A stretch of 64,000 bases of DNA from Pedobacter sp. Leaf194. GTDB lineage: Bacteria > Bacteroidota > Bacteroidia > Sphingobacteriales > Sphingobacteriaceae. The position numbers were made by a program, and so were the translations under genes. The DNA lies in contig NZ_LMPU01000009.1 of the NCBI RefSeq assembly GCF_001423945.1, positions 186,416 to 250,415 of the forward strand. Reading direction: 5' to 3'. The notes under the pieces are model-generated. The model did no database searches and had not been told where the DNA came from. It saw only the letters and a program-made list of their open reading frames with translations. Positions 36,091 to 45,312 of this stretch are shown piece after piece; position 1 is the first letter of the stretch, and each line of letters starts with the position of its first letter.

Positions 36091-37429
36091 CGTTTTCGTT
36101 AAATTTCGTTTTACGCTGCCGAGTTCTCCGGAGCACAACTGTTCCCAACACGCCCGCTAAAACAGAAGCGATTAATATTCCGTATTTGGCTTGTTCACCA
36201 TACTCCGGGTTTGAAAAGGCCAATCCACTTATAAAAAGCGACATGGTGAAGCCTATACCCGCGAGCAATGCTACGCCTGTCATGTGCGTCCAGTTACTAT
36301 ATTCTGGTAATCGGGCTATCCCTAATTTCACCATTAAAAAACAGAAGAGGAGTATGCCGATAAACTTTCCGAAAACCAGGCCTGCTGCCACCCCTATCGA
36401 AACAGGATTTAATACCGCCGAGAAAAAATCGGCCCCAATCAGAATACCTGAGTTCGCCAGTGCAAATAGCGGCATAATTAAAAAAGCGACATACGGGTGC
36501 AATGCATGTTCAATCTTCTGTAAGGGCGTTTCGGCGGCGAGACTTAAATTTTTAACCTGCTGAATTGTTCGGTGCTGATCAGGCGTTGTAAGTGTGCTGT
36601 TACTGGGAATCTCCCGGTCAAAATCATCTGTAAGTTTGCGTAAAACTTTCGAATAAACCTGCTCATCAATGCGGGTTCGGGCTGGAATGGTAAATGCAAC
36701 CAGCACCCCCGCAAGTGTAGCGTGGACACCTGATAACAGAAAGCCTATCCACACGCCAATCCCTAATATCAGGTAAAATATGCTGTTTCTAATGCCTATA
36801 GCGTTTCCAATAATAAGTATGAGCAAAAAAATCCCGGCAATGCCAAGCGCCATGAAGTTTACCTGGCCGGTATAGAAAAAAGCAATAACCAACACCGCTC
36901 CCAAGTCGTCGGCTACGGCGAGTGCAGAAAGGAAAACTTTTATACTTCCCGGAATGTGTTTGCCCGCCATAGAAAGCAGGGCAAGTGCAAAGGCAATATC
37001 GGTTGCCATTGGAATGCCCCATCCATGCTCCGCCCCCGTTCCTCTGTTTATTAAAAAGTAGATTCCTGCCGGAACGAGCATGCCGCCAAGTGCGGCGGTC
37101 ATCGGTAGAAGAGCCTTGGAAACGGTAGATAATTCCCCTTCCATAAATTCCCGTTTAAGCTCAAGGCCAATTACAAAGAAGAACAGCGCCATGAGTCCGT
37201 CATTTATCCAGATGTGTAGTGGCTTATCCAACAAATGCTCACCAAGACCTATTTTGAAAGGCGTTTCCCATAAATGATGATAAGATTCCCCTAAACTAGA
37301 ATTGGCCCACAATATGGCTACAAGCACGCTAATTAGCAGTACAATTCCACTGGTATATTCCAAATGAACAAAACGACTAACCGGCGCAATAATTTTTTCT
37401 ATTGGTGTTTTCGGTAAATTTTTTATCAT
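36077..37429 (-). CDS. nhaA: Na+/H+ antiporter NhaA
   Basis: 450 residues with about 12 membrane helices. Exchanges external protons for internal sodium. The key motifs are present: INDGLMALFFFVIGLELKRE near residue 67, MATDIAFALALLSM with the ion-binding Asp, and ALAVADDLGAVLVIAFFY with the second Asp pair. A longer-than-minimal hydrophilic insert (about 275-310) and charged tail are typical of the Bacteroidetes form. First gene of a two-gene unit with DUF389. Confidence 0.95.
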   Translation of the reverse strand: MIKNLPKTPIEKIIAPVSRFVHLEYTSGIVLLISVLVAILWANSSLGESYHHLWETPFKIGLGEHLLDKPLHIWINDGLMALFFFVIGLELKREFMEGELSTVSKALLPMTAALGGMLVPAGIYFLINRGTGAEHGWGIPMATDIAFALALLSMAGKHIPGSIKVFLSALAVADDLGAVLVIAFFYTGQVNFMALGIAGIFLLILIIGNAIGIRNSIFYLILGIGVWIGFLLSGVHATLAGVLVAFTIPARTRIDEQVYSKVLRKLTDDFDREIPSNSTLTTPDQHRTIQQVKNLSLAAETPLQKIEHALHPYVAFLIMPLFALANSGILIGADFFSAVLNPVSIGVAAGLVFGKFIGILLFCFLMVKLGIARLPEYSNWTHMTGVALLAGIGFTMSLFISGLAFSNPEYGEQAKYGILIASVLAGVLGTVVLRRTRQRKTKFNENDGGA

Positions 37430-37485
37430 GTTGAATGTTTCAGAATTTCATTAACTGGACCTAGAGATTTGGCAAGTTAACAATT

Positions 37486-37493
37486 CAAATATA
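37486..37493 (-). promoter_or_regulatory. Putative -7 box of nhaA
   Basis: Minus strand TATATTTG matches TAnnTTTG, 56 bases before the ATG at 37429. A TTG on that strand lies 23 bases further upstream, slightly long for a -33 element. Confidence 0.4.
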
Positions 37494-37612
37494 TAGCTTC
37501 AATTAAAGTTGTATACCAAGGATAAAAGAAATTGCTGCCAGAATTGTTTTTAAAACCTGCGAAAAGGCAGCAAATCATAAAAACTTAGTTACCTGTATGG
37601 AAATGGATTTAG

Positions 37613-37646
37613 TTTGTAAAAATTAAAAATCCGGTTCGTAATTTTG
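37613..37646 (+). promoter_or_regulatory. Promoter of the S41 protease gene
   Basis: TTTG (37613-37616) and TAATTTTG (37639-37646) are 22 bases apart. The -7 box contains the in-frame TTG at 37644, so that TTG is not the start codon. This supports GTG 37689, about 42 bases downstream. Confidence 0.5.
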
Positions 37647-37688
37647 TATCTTAGCATACGTATATTATTGGCTCTTAAATCTTTAACC

Positions 37689-39956
37689 GTGAAATTAGTA
37701 AAACTTTTATTGCTATCTGCTATAATTTCTCTTGGCAGCACGAGCATTCTTTTGGCACAGGCCGATAAGCGCATCCAGCGCCTCGCAACCCTTGCCAAAA
37801 TCTGGGGTGAAGTTAAATTCATACACCCTTATATCGCATACCGAAGTATCGATTGGGATAGGGCATTGATAAATGCGATCCCAAAAGTAAATGCTGCGAG
37901 AACCGCAGAGGAGTATTCAGAAGCTATAAACCTGATGTTGGGGGAATTAAAGGATAATCAAACCTTTTCTTTTGTAAAGACCAAAATATCAAATGATGGA
38001 AAATCAGCTTCGGAACCTGAACCTGTGAAACTCGAAAGCGGCATTCTTCATTTAAATGTACTTGCTGCCGCTAAATACACCGCTCAGAGCAAAGAAAATC
38101 TGAGGAACTTTAATCAAAAATTTTTCAGTCTTTATGAGCAGGCGAAATCTGTTCTTATTGATAGCCGCACAGGGGAAAATACAGACCAGAATATTTTGTA
38201 TGATATAGATTATAACACTCGTAATATCATTTCAGAAATACTGGATTCGAAAATCACCTTGGGTACTATACGATACCGCTTGCACAATGGCTATCCACCT
38301 CAGGATGGGTCGACCTCCGGCGGCTACTATTCGGGCTTTACCACCGATGCACCTGTGGGTATCGGAAAAGATTTTGCCGGGGCGCCAAAAATGCTGCCGA
38401 TGGTCATTTTGATGGATAAATATTCAGCACTTTCGCCGCTCTATTGCGGCTTACAGTCAGCCGGTAAAGCCATTATTGTATCAGAAAGCAATGATTTAGG
38501 TACTGAAGGGCACACGCTGGAAATTGGAGAAGGACTGATGGTTAGTTTAAGAACTGCCGAAATGGTTTCTGCTGACGGCGCTATAGGTTTTATGCCTGAT
38601 GTACTTGCTGAAAAAGGGAATGCAATGCCTGCGGCAATGAAGATTCTGTCGGATGATAAATTTAGAAAACCGGAAAAAAAGCTAAACGCATCTAGTACGC
38701 CTCAAATTTCCCAAAAGGATAATACCTATGCTGAAATGGAGTTTCCCAACTCGGAATACCGCTTGTTAGCACTGTTTAGGTTTTGGAATGTGATAAATTA
38801 TTTCTTCCCGTACAAGCAACTTACCGGCACCAACTGGGACACCGTGCTTACAAAGTATATTCCCCAGTTTGAGGCAAACCGGAATGTCGCAGATTATCGC
38901 CTTAGCGCAGGCAAATTAGTTGCTGAAATCCACGATTCGCACGGTTTCTTTTCGCCACCACGACTCAAGAATCCACCCCAGATCTTTCTTACCCCAACTG
39001 TAGAGGCCTATGCAGAAAATCAGACCTACATCCGTGGGGTGTTAGAAAAATCATCTGGTTTCCGAACAGGTGATGTTGTTAAGGAAGTGGACGGAATACC
39101 CATTGATAAGATATTAGAAAACTTTTCGGTTCGCATCTCTGCCTCTACTTCGCAATCTATGATGAGGCAGGTGCATGGCTATGGAATTTTTAGAGGCGAA
39201 AAGGATTCGAAGGCTGTATTTGTGGTAAAGGGCCTGGATGGAAAAATCCGAAAGGTTGAAACGGTTAGGAACGTGGCCGCGAACGACCCGCGGTTTAACG
39301 ACTTTAAATTCTCCAGAGCAGCCAAACCGGTAATTTCAATTTTATCTTCCGGGTTTGCTTACGTAGATCTTGACAGGTTACAGCCAAACCAGGTCGATTC
39401 TATGTTTAAAATGATAATGAAAACGCCGGCTGTTATCTTTGATATGCGGGGCTATCCTAATGGAACAGCCTGGCAAATTGCACCACGTCTCAGCACCAAA
39501 GTACAGCCAATCGCTGCGCTGTTTGATAATCCTTTGATTGAGGGGAAAAATATTTCCGACGGGGAGTTTTCCGGAGCAACAAATTTTACTTTTTCACAGC
39601 GAATTCCAAAACGCGAACATGGTGAGGTTTATAAAGGACGTGTAGTTATGCTGATAGATGAAACCGCCCAAAGCCAGGCAGAACACACGGCACTGTTTTT
39701 TGAAGCTGCAAGGCCTGACATTACATTTATTGGGATGCCAACAGCTGGTGCAAACGGGGATGTAACCAACCTGATTCTTCCCGGAAATATAAAAGTTTCC
39801 TTCTCAGGGCATGGAGTACGCCACGCTGACGGTCGTCAGCTACAGCGTTTGGGAATTCAGCCAACTATCAAAGTAGCGCCATCTATACGGGGAATTATTC
39901 AAAGTAAAGATGAAATTTTAGATGCAGCCCTTAAGTTTTTGAAACAACAGCATTGA
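37689..39956 (+). CDS. S41-family peptidase with PDZ domain, exported
   Basis: 755 residues from GTG 37689, which gives a normal signal peptide (KLVKLLLLSAIISLGSTSIL, cut near AQA). The N-terminal 300 residues have a peptidase-like fold. A segment near 350-430 (LLALFRFWNVINYFFPYKQL) resembles the helical cap of tricorn/CtpA-like proteins. A PDZ domain spans about 450-530. The protease core has MLIDETAQSQAEHTALFFE with the presumed nucleophile Ser in QSQAE; the usual pattern is SxSAxE, so this needs care. It may process periplasmic proteins. Monocistronic. Confidence 0.82.
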   Translation: MKLVKLLLLSAIISLGSTSILLAQADKRIQRLATLAKIWGEVKFIHPYIAYRSIDWDRALINAIPKVNAARTAEEYSEAINLMLGELKDNQTFSFVKTKISNDGKSASEPEPVKLESGILHLNVLAAAKYTAQSKENLRNFNQKFFSLYEQAKSVLIDSRTGENTDQNILYDIDYNTRNIISEILDSKITLGTIRYRLHNGYPPQDGSTSGGYYSGFTTDAPVGIGKDFAGAPKMLPMVILMDKYSALSPLYCGLQSAGKAIIVSESNDLGTEGHTLEIGEGLMVSLRTAEMVSADGAIGFMPDVLAEKGNAMPAAMKILSDDKFRKPEKKLNASSTPQISQKDNTYAEMEFPNSEYRLLALFRFWNVINYFFPYKQLTGTNWDTVLTKYIPQFEANRNVADYRLSAGKLVAEIHDSHGFFSPPRLKNPPQIFLTPTVEAYAENQTYIRGVLEKSSGFRTGDVVKEVDGIPIDKILENFSVRISASTSQSMMRQVHGYGIFRGEKDSKAVFVVKGLDGKIRKVETVRNVAANDPRFNDFKFSRAAKPVISILSSGFAYVDLDRLQPNQVDSMFKMIMKTPAVIFDMRGYPNGTAWQIAPRLSTKVQPIAALFDNPLIEGKNISDGEFSGATNFTFSQRIPKREHGEVYKGRVVMLIDETAQSQAEHTALFFEAARPDITFIGMPTAGANGDVTNLILPGNIKVSFSGHGVRHADGRQLQRLGIQPTIKVAPSIRGIIQSKDEILDAALKFLKQQH

Positions 39957-40010
39957 TGATATAATGCTGGTGGATTTTTTTACTGGTTTACAGCAATTAG
40001 TGATGTTTTG

Positions 40011-40175
40011 TTATCTTTTGGCTTTTTCAATTTTTGAAATACGCATTAGCAATTCGTTAATTTGTATATTCTTTCTATCCAATCTAATTTCAGACATTAC
40101 AACTACGAAAATTGTAATCATAAAACTTAAGAGCGGAATCGCAATCTGCATAAAATTCTTGGCTCTGTTGATCAT
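40011..40175 (-). CDS. Small membrane protein, 54 residues
   Basis: ATG at 40173-40175 to TAA at 40011-40013. The product has one membrane helix at about residues 8-28 (FMQIAIPLLSFMITIFVVVM) followed by a charged helix (EIRLDRKNIQINELLMRISK) of coiled-coil type. Codon use fits the surroundings. An opposing 83-codon frame on the plus strand is hydrophobic but reads as the antisense of this gene. No known family. It is tail-to-tail with the S41 protease gene. Confidence 0.55.
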   Translation of the reverse strand: MINRAKNFMQIAIPLLSFMITIFVVVMSEIRLDRKNIQINELLMRISKIEKAKR

Positions 40176-40480
40176 GAAATTCTGGTGTCGAAATAAATAT
40201 TTTTATTCGAATTAGCCATATTACCAAGGTCTCTTGAAAAGAATCCATCTTTCCCATTAGCCTGGTATAATGCAATTTCATCGACCGCTAATCACTCAGA
40301 TATTATCAACGGCAACCAGCTTGCATCATTACCTAAAAATTCTTTGATTTCGCGTTATCGACACAAATGTCCTTATTAACCTGAATTAATTGCTTCAACG
40401 CTTGGCGGACAGCAATCTTAAGCACTCATGACTGAGTTTATCGAATTTAATAAATATGCATGAAAAACGGTGGTCGAGCT
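40176..40480. other. Intergenic region without recognised features
   Basis: About 305 bases, AT-rich, with no credible gene, hairpin or -7 box close to a start. The only element seen is the tRNA terminator that begins just after it. Confidence 0.4.
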
Positions 40481-40519
40481 AAAAAACAAAGCCCTGTAAG
40501 TGTTTAACTTACAGGGCTT
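40481..40519 (-). terminator. Terminator of tRNA-Leu transcript
   Basis: A perfect 13-bp stem AAGCCCTGTAAGT / ACTTACAGGGCTT (40489-40501 and 40507-40519) is followed on the minus strand by TTTGTTTTTT. It lies 15 bases past the tRNA 3' end. Confidence 0.85.
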
Positions 40520-40534
40520 ATAGTTGTTTTACTG

Positions 40535-40614
40535 TACCCGGAGCCGGAGTCGAACCGGCACGGTTTCCCACAGGTGTTTGAGACCAGCGCGTCTACCAAT
40601 TCCGCCATCCGGGC
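40535..40614 (-). tRNA. tRNA-Leu (CAA)
   Basis: On the minus strand the sequence folds into a type II tRNA: acceptor GCCCGGA pairing with TCCGGGT (G-U at the first pair), D-arm TGGCGGAATTGGTAGACGC, anticodon loop CTCAAAC with anticodon CAA for the Leu codon TTG, a long variable arm, T-arm GCCGGTTCGACTCCGGC and discriminator A. CCA is not encoded. The second anticodon-stem pair is a U-U mismatch (positions 28-42 in tRNA numbering). Confidence 0.93.
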
Positions 40615-40702
40615 ATGTGTTGGACGGGGTTGCAAATGTATGTAACGAAAGGCTAAATCACAAAAATATTTTAAATTAGATTTTAAGCCTTTGGATATCA
40701 AT

Positions 40703-40993
40703 TTATAGCGGCCGCTCATCTTTCAGTTTTCGATCGACTACAAAAGGCATAAACGGTAATAATGAAGCCAGAAAAATCAATACAGCCTTTCCAAAACTCC
40801 ACTTTTGTTCCATCCAGCTCAACACCAGGCATGCGGCGTACAAAACAAATAAAAGGCCGTGCGCCCAGCCAGTATATTTTACCGCAAGCGGCATGTCGAC
40901 AAAATATTTTAATGGCATGGCTACAAATAATAAAAGCAGGTAAGAAACGCCTTCGGCCACGGCAACCTTGCGAAAAATAGAAAGAGAACTCAT
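40703..40993 (-). CDS. DUF3817 membrane protein
   Basis: 96 residues from ATG 40993; earlier in-frame starts have no support. Three membrane helices. The family pattern is clear: FRKVAVAEGVSYLLLLFVAM then PLKYFVDMPLAVKYTGWAHG and LLFVLYAACLVLSW. The function of the family is unknown. It lies 88 bases upstream of the tRNA-Leu gene on the same strand. Confidence 0.85.
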   Translation of the reverse strand: MSSLSIFRKVAVAEGVSYLLLLFVAMPLKYFVDMPLAVKYTGWAHGLLFVLYAACLVLSWMEQKWSFGKAVLIFLASLLPFMPFVVDRKLKDERPL

Positions 40994-41257
40994 GTATCTG
41001 ATTGTTTTGCTTCGAAAATAAGGGATACGCACTGGCAATTAAAAACTAAATAATGATTTTACAATCTGGTGTCGGAATGTACATTGATTGAACCCAGTTC
41101 TACCAGGAAATAAACTGCAGCAAACAACAACCATTTCTAATGGGTCAGCGAAAGCTAAAGGCATAGTTTCAGGGAAAAGTAACTAAGCGGTAGAAAGCAA
41201 AACAATATGTTAGCTTATGTAGTTGTATGGCTGAACAATCAAATCCGAGATTACAGA

Positions 41258-42742
41258 ATGGAAAATTTTACAATGTTGCAGTATTTTCAATGGTACTACC
41301 CTGCAGACGGAAGCTTGTGGAAAAAGATGGAAAAGGAAGCTGAGGAACTGAAAGCTTTTGGCATCGATACCCTTTGGCTCCCTCCTGCGCATAAAGGCAT
41401 GGATGGTAAAAATTCACCTGGGTACGACATCTATGACCATTACGACTTGGGTGAGTTTGACCAAAAAGGCAGCGTTGGCACTAAATACGGAACAAAAGAG
41501 GAATTGCTACGTGCAGTTAAAGCCGGGCAGGCGGCGGGTTTACAGGTTTACATGGATATTGTACTTAACCACCTTGGCGGCGGCGATGAAGCTGAACCGG
41601 TGATGGTTAGAAAAGTCAATCCTGATAACCGCAATGAATTCATTTCAGAACCTTATGAAATAGAAGCTTTTACAAAATTTACTCACCCGGGAAGAAATAA
41701 AAAATATTCTGCATTCGAATGGGATTTTCAATGTTTTACCGGGGTAGATTTTGATAATTCGACCGGTGAAACGGCCATTTTTAGCATTCAAAATCAGTAC
41801 GGTGAAGGCTGGCAGGAAGTTCTTGATACTGAAAATGGAAATTATGATTATTTGATGCTCTCAGATATCGACTTTCGCAATCCGCAAGTAGTAGAAGAGC
41901 TTAAAAAATGGGGCGAATGGTTTCATGAAACTGTTGCCTTTGATGGCCTTCGGCTAGATGCGATTAAACATATGCCGGTTGGTTTCTATAACGAATGGTT
42001 AGATCATATGCGTTCGGTTACCAACAAAGAGCTTTTTACTGTTGGCGAATATTGGGCTCCAGGAAAAGTAAATGACATGCTTCAGTATATCGATGCCACA
42101 GAAGGCCGGATGTCGCTATTCGATGCCTGCCTCCAGGCAAATTTCTCCACAGCATCTAAACAAGGTGCAGATTATAACCTTTCGACCATTTTCGAAGAAA
42201 CACTTGTGCAGGCGAGGCCAGAGCTTGCTGTAACACTGGTGGAGAACCATGATACCCAGCCGCTTCAGTCGCTTGAACAAACTGTAGATTTTTGGTTCCG
42301 GCACCTCGCCTACGCACTAATTCTGCTTAGATCTACGGGCTATCCATGTATTTTTTACCCAGATTTATATGGTGCAAAATATTGTGATGAAGGTAGTGAT
42401 GGTGAAAAACATGAAATTACACTTGAGCCTGTACCCGAAATACAGACTATGCTTGGCTTGAGGAAAAATAACGTTTACGGCGAGCAAACTGATTATTTCG
42501 ACCATCCTAATTGTATTGGCTGGACGGTAAGTGGCGCTGAGGAAAAACCAGGCTCGGGTATTGCTGTTGTCATGTCAAACGGCGAAGCGGGTTTTAAAGA
42601 TATGTTTATGGGGCATGCCTTTGCTGGCAAAACTTTTAGAGACCGCCTGGGTACGGTTAGTGAGGCAGTAGTAATTAATGATGAAGGCTGGGGTACTTTC
42701 CATTGCCAGGGTGGTGGCATATCGGCATATACGGCTGATTAG
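41258..42742 (+). CDS. Cytosolic alpha-amylase, GH13 family
   Basis: 494 residues from ATG 41258 (an upstream ATG at 41207 gives an unlikely N-terminal extension). Without signal peptide, it should cleave alpha-1,4-glucans in the cytosol, as the AmyA type of E. coli or Bacillus. Motifs: MDIVLNH (region I), nucleophile Asp in GLRLDAIKHM (II), acid/base Glu in TVGEYWAPG (III) and LVENHDTQP with the third Asp (IV). The N-terminus (TMLQYFQWYYPADG) is diagnostic of this subfamily. It would mobilise glycogen or maltodextrins. Confidence 0.94.
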   Translation: MENFTMLQYFQWYYPADGSLWKKMEKEAEELKAFGIDTLWLPPAHKGMDGKNSPGYDIYDHYDLGEFDQKGSVGTKYGTKEELLRAVKAGQAAGLQVYMDIVLNHLGGGDEAEPVMVRKVNPDNRNEFISEPYEIEAFTKFTHPGRNKKYSAFEWDFQCFTGVDFDNSTGETAIFSIQNQYGEGWQEVLDTENGNYDYLMLSDIDFRNPQVVEELKKWGEWFHETVAFDGLRLDAIKHMPVGFYNEWLDHMRSVTNKELFTVGEYWAPGKVNDMLQYIDATEGRMSLFDACLQANFSTASKQGADYNLSTIFEETLVQARPELAVTLVENHDTQPLQSLEQTVDFWFRHLAYALILLRSTGYPCIFYPDLYGAKYCDEGSDGEKHEITLEPVPEIQTMLGLRKNNVYGEQTDYFDHPNCIGWTVSGAEEKPGSGIAVVMSNGEAGFKDMFMGHAFAGKTFRDRLGTVSEAVVINDEGWGTFHCQGGGISAYTAD

Positions 42743-42822
42743 AGCAGTGAACTTGAAGGGCCGGCGGGAACCATAGGTTTGATAAAGAATGAATTTATAT
42801 TAACTTTACCCAATATTAGTTA

Positions 42823-43626
42823 ATGCCCATGTTACACCCTACGCTCGCCCGAAACAACGTCAACATTATTGGAAACGGACAGCAAGTAATACTATTTGCT
42901 CATGGATTTGGTTGCGATCAAACTGCATGGCAATTTGTGATCGATGCCTTTACTGATGATTTTAAAGTTGTATTGTTTGATTATACCGGATCTGGTAAAT
43001 CGGACATCAGCAAATACAGCACCACCAAATACGGCGTTATTGATGGCTATGTACAGGATGTACTCGATATTTGTGAAGCTTTAAATCTTAAAGACGTCAT
43101 TTTTGTAGGCCATTCCGTAAGTTGTATGATTGGCCTTTTAGCGGCGATTAAAGCGCCCGAATACTTTTCTAAGCTTGTATTTGTTGGGCCTTCGGCCAGG
43201 TATTTGAACGAAGGTGACTATGTTGGTGGGTTTGAGCGGGAAGACCTTGAGAAGTTATTTGAACTTATGGAAGGCAACTACCTCGGCTGGTCAAGCATGA
43301 TGGCACCAAATATTATGGGTAATGCAGAAAGGCCGGAACTTGGTGGATTTTTAACGTCAAGTTTTTGCGCAACTGACCCTGATGTAGCAAAAGATTTTGC
43401 AAAGGTTACTTTCTTCTCCGATAACCGTGCCGACCTTGGCAACCTCACGGTAGAAAGTTTGACTTTACAATGCGCCGAAGATATTATCGCCCCCGATGCA
43501 GTTGGCAAGTTTATTAACGAGCACACACCAAAAAATCAGATTGTTTTCTTAAATGCAACAGGCCATTGTCCACACATTAGTGAGCCGGAAGAAACAATTC
43601 AGGCCATTAAAGCGTTCGTTAATTAA
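42823..43626 (+). CDS. RsbQ-like alpha/beta hydrolase
   Basis: 267 residues. The oxyanion loop is AHGFGCDQTAW. The triad is Ser98 in GHSVS, Asp220 in CAEDIIAPDAVG and His248 in TGHCPHISEPEET. The last motif is close to Bacillus RsbQ, which activates the PAS phosphatase RsbP in the energy-stress pathway. Here the next gene, 19 bases downstream, encodes a histidine kinase with PAS domains, so the same hydrolase-PAS partnership may feed a kinase. The small-molecule substrate of RsbQ proteins is not known. Confidence 0.88.
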   Translation: MPMLHPTLARNNVNIIGNGQQVILFAHGFGCDQTAWQFVIDAFTDDFKVVLFDYTGSGKSDISKYSTTKYGVIDGYVQDVLDICEALNLKDVIFVGHSVSCMIGLLAAIKAPEYFSKLVFVGPSARYLNEGDYVGGFEREDLEKLFELMEGNYLGWSSMMAPNIMGNAERPELGGFLTSSFCATDPDVAKDFAKVTFFSDNRADLGNLTVESLTLQCAEDIIAPDAVGKFINEHTPKNQIVFLNATGHCPHISEPEETIQAIKAFVN

Positions 43627-43645
43627 AATCAAATAAAGCGAAGCC

Positions 43646-45097
43646 ATGAGCGGAACGAAAGATACATTGGAAGCGCTCATTGATGCCGACGAATTATACC
43701 ATAGTGCGCCATGTGGTTATTGCTCACTATCGCTAAAGGGCGAAATTTTAAAGGTTAACAGGACTTTACTTACCTGGCTCAAATCAGACGAAAAACTGGT
43801 TGGCAATAAATTTACCATGCTGCTACCAAAAGGTGGACAAATGCATTTTGAAATGTTTTTCCTGCCGATGGTAAGTATGGAAGGGCGTGTAAAGGAACTT
43901 AGCTATGAACTTATTTGCAACGACGGCAGCTCGATACCCATTCTATTGGCTGCAAATACCATCATTGGGGAAAATGGTAAAATAAAAGCCATTAATGTTG
44001 CAATTACCGATAGCAGCGAGCGTAGACTATACGAAAAGGAACTACTAAAAGCGAAGAATTTTGCCGAACGCGAACAAAAACGCCTGGAATTTATGGCAGA
44101 TTTGGCACATGAAATGATTTGGACGGCAAATTCTACCGGACGCATTAATTATTTCAATGCCCGGTTCTGCGAATACTTTAATTGTGGCAAACAGGAAACC
44201 AGAACTTCTTTCTTTTTAGCAAAGGTACATCCGGAAGAACTTCGCGGCCTGCTTGGCGGTTGGAGAAAAAGCCAGTCATCTGGCGGTGAATTTAACCAAC
44301 TCATCAGGTTGCGCAACCAGGATAGTAATTATGAATGGCATCAGCTAAAAGCGTCGCGTTTTGTATTTGGCGATGACGATCAAACCAGCTGGTTTGGCTC
44401 CTGTTTAAATGTAAACGAACACATTGGTGCGCTGAAAAAGAAGGATGAGTTTATCAATATTGCCAGTCACGAACTGAGAACGCCAATTACAAGCTTAAAG
44501 GCAATTCTACAGCTGCTGCAAAGAATGAAAACGGAAGGTTCTGAACGCATGGCGGGCCTTATCGATAAAGCCAATCACAATGTTGGCCGGGTAACAGAAA
44601 TGATCGACGATTTACTAAATGCCAGTCAACTGAACGAGGGACAACTCAAACTCAATAAAAAATCATTTAACTTAAGTGAAATGATTGGAAGTTGTGTGCA
44701 CCACATTCGCATTGAAGATAATTATAAGATTACGACAATTGGAGATGCTACTGTTTCTGTTTTGGCAGATGAAGGCCGCATTGAGCAGGTGCTCAGCAAC
44801 TTTATAACAAACGCAATTAAGTATGCACCAGAAAGTTATCATATAAAAATTAGAATAACGCCTCGATCGGGCTTTGTACAGGTAGCGGTGACTGACGAAG
44901 GTCCTGGGATACCGGCTGAAAAACTCCCTTATCTGTTCGACCGTTACTATCAGGTAAATACGAGCGGCGGCCGTTATTCGGGACTTGGCCTAGGCTTGTT
45001 TATCTGTGCAGAAATTGTAAGGCAGCATGGCGGCGACATTGGCGCAGAAAGTGTTGTTGGCAAAGGCAGTACTTTTTGGTTTACACTGCCCGTTTAG
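43646..45097 (+). CDS. PAS sensor histidine kinase, partner of RsbQ-like hydrolase
   Basis: 483 residues, no membrane helix. PAS 1 (about 15-130: YHSAPCGYCSLSLKGEILKV, then NRTLL) resembles the PAS type seen with RsbP-like stress phosphatases. PAS 2 spans about 145-265. The HisKA domain has His275 in IASHELRTP. The ATPase domain has NAIKYAPE, VTDEGPGIP and GLGLGLFIC. There is no receiver or output domain, so a separate response regulator is needed and none is adjacent. The 19-base gap implies co-transcription with the hydrolase. Confidence 0.9.
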   Translation: MSGTKDTLEALIDADELYHSAPCGYCSLSLKGEILKVNRTLLTWLKSDEKLVGNKFTMLLPKGGQMHFEMFFLPMVSMEGRVKELSYELICNDGSSIPILLAANTIIGENGKIKAINVAITDSSERRLYEKELLKAKNFAEREQKRLEFMADLAHEMIWTANSTGRINYFNARFCEYFNCGKQETRTSFFLAKVHPEELRGLLGGWRKSQSSGGEFNQLIRLRNQDSNYEWHQLKASRFVFGDDDQTSWFGSCLNVNEHIGALKKKDEFINIASHELRTPITSLKAILQLLQRMKTEGSERMAGLIDKANHNVGRVTEMIDDLLNASQLNEGQLKLNKKSFNLSEMIGSCVHHIRIEDNYKITTIGDATVSVLADEGRIEQVLSNFITNAIKYAPESYHIKIRITPRSGFVQVAVTDEGPGIPAEKLPYLFDRYYQVNTSGGRYSGLGLGLFICAEIVRQHGGDIGAESVVGKGSTFWFTLPV

Positions 45098-45312
45098 CAG
45101 CTTGCTATAAAATGCTTTTAATAAGTAACGGGTTAAAGTACGAGCGATTACACATCTCATTTTAGGAAAACGCGACGCAGAAGTAAAAACCGATTAGATA
45201 GCGAACGATGTTCTTGTTTAGATGTTAATAACTTTTCTTCGAATTCATTCGTTTTTAACGAGGTTTTACGATACCTTAATGTTTTAATTACACTAACCAA
45301 ATAATTAAAGCT

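Noticed and set aside
36060..36563. A 167-codon plus-strand frame opposite nhaA
   Set aside because: Antisense of a transmembrane gene; composition is Pro/Ile/Lys-rich as expected for a mirror of hydrophobic codons, with no family features.
39964..40215. An 83-codon plus-strand hydrophobic frame after the S41 gene
   Set aside because: Composition is Ile/Leu/Phe/Cys-rich without a clear signal; the opposite 54-codon frame has a better small-protein layout.
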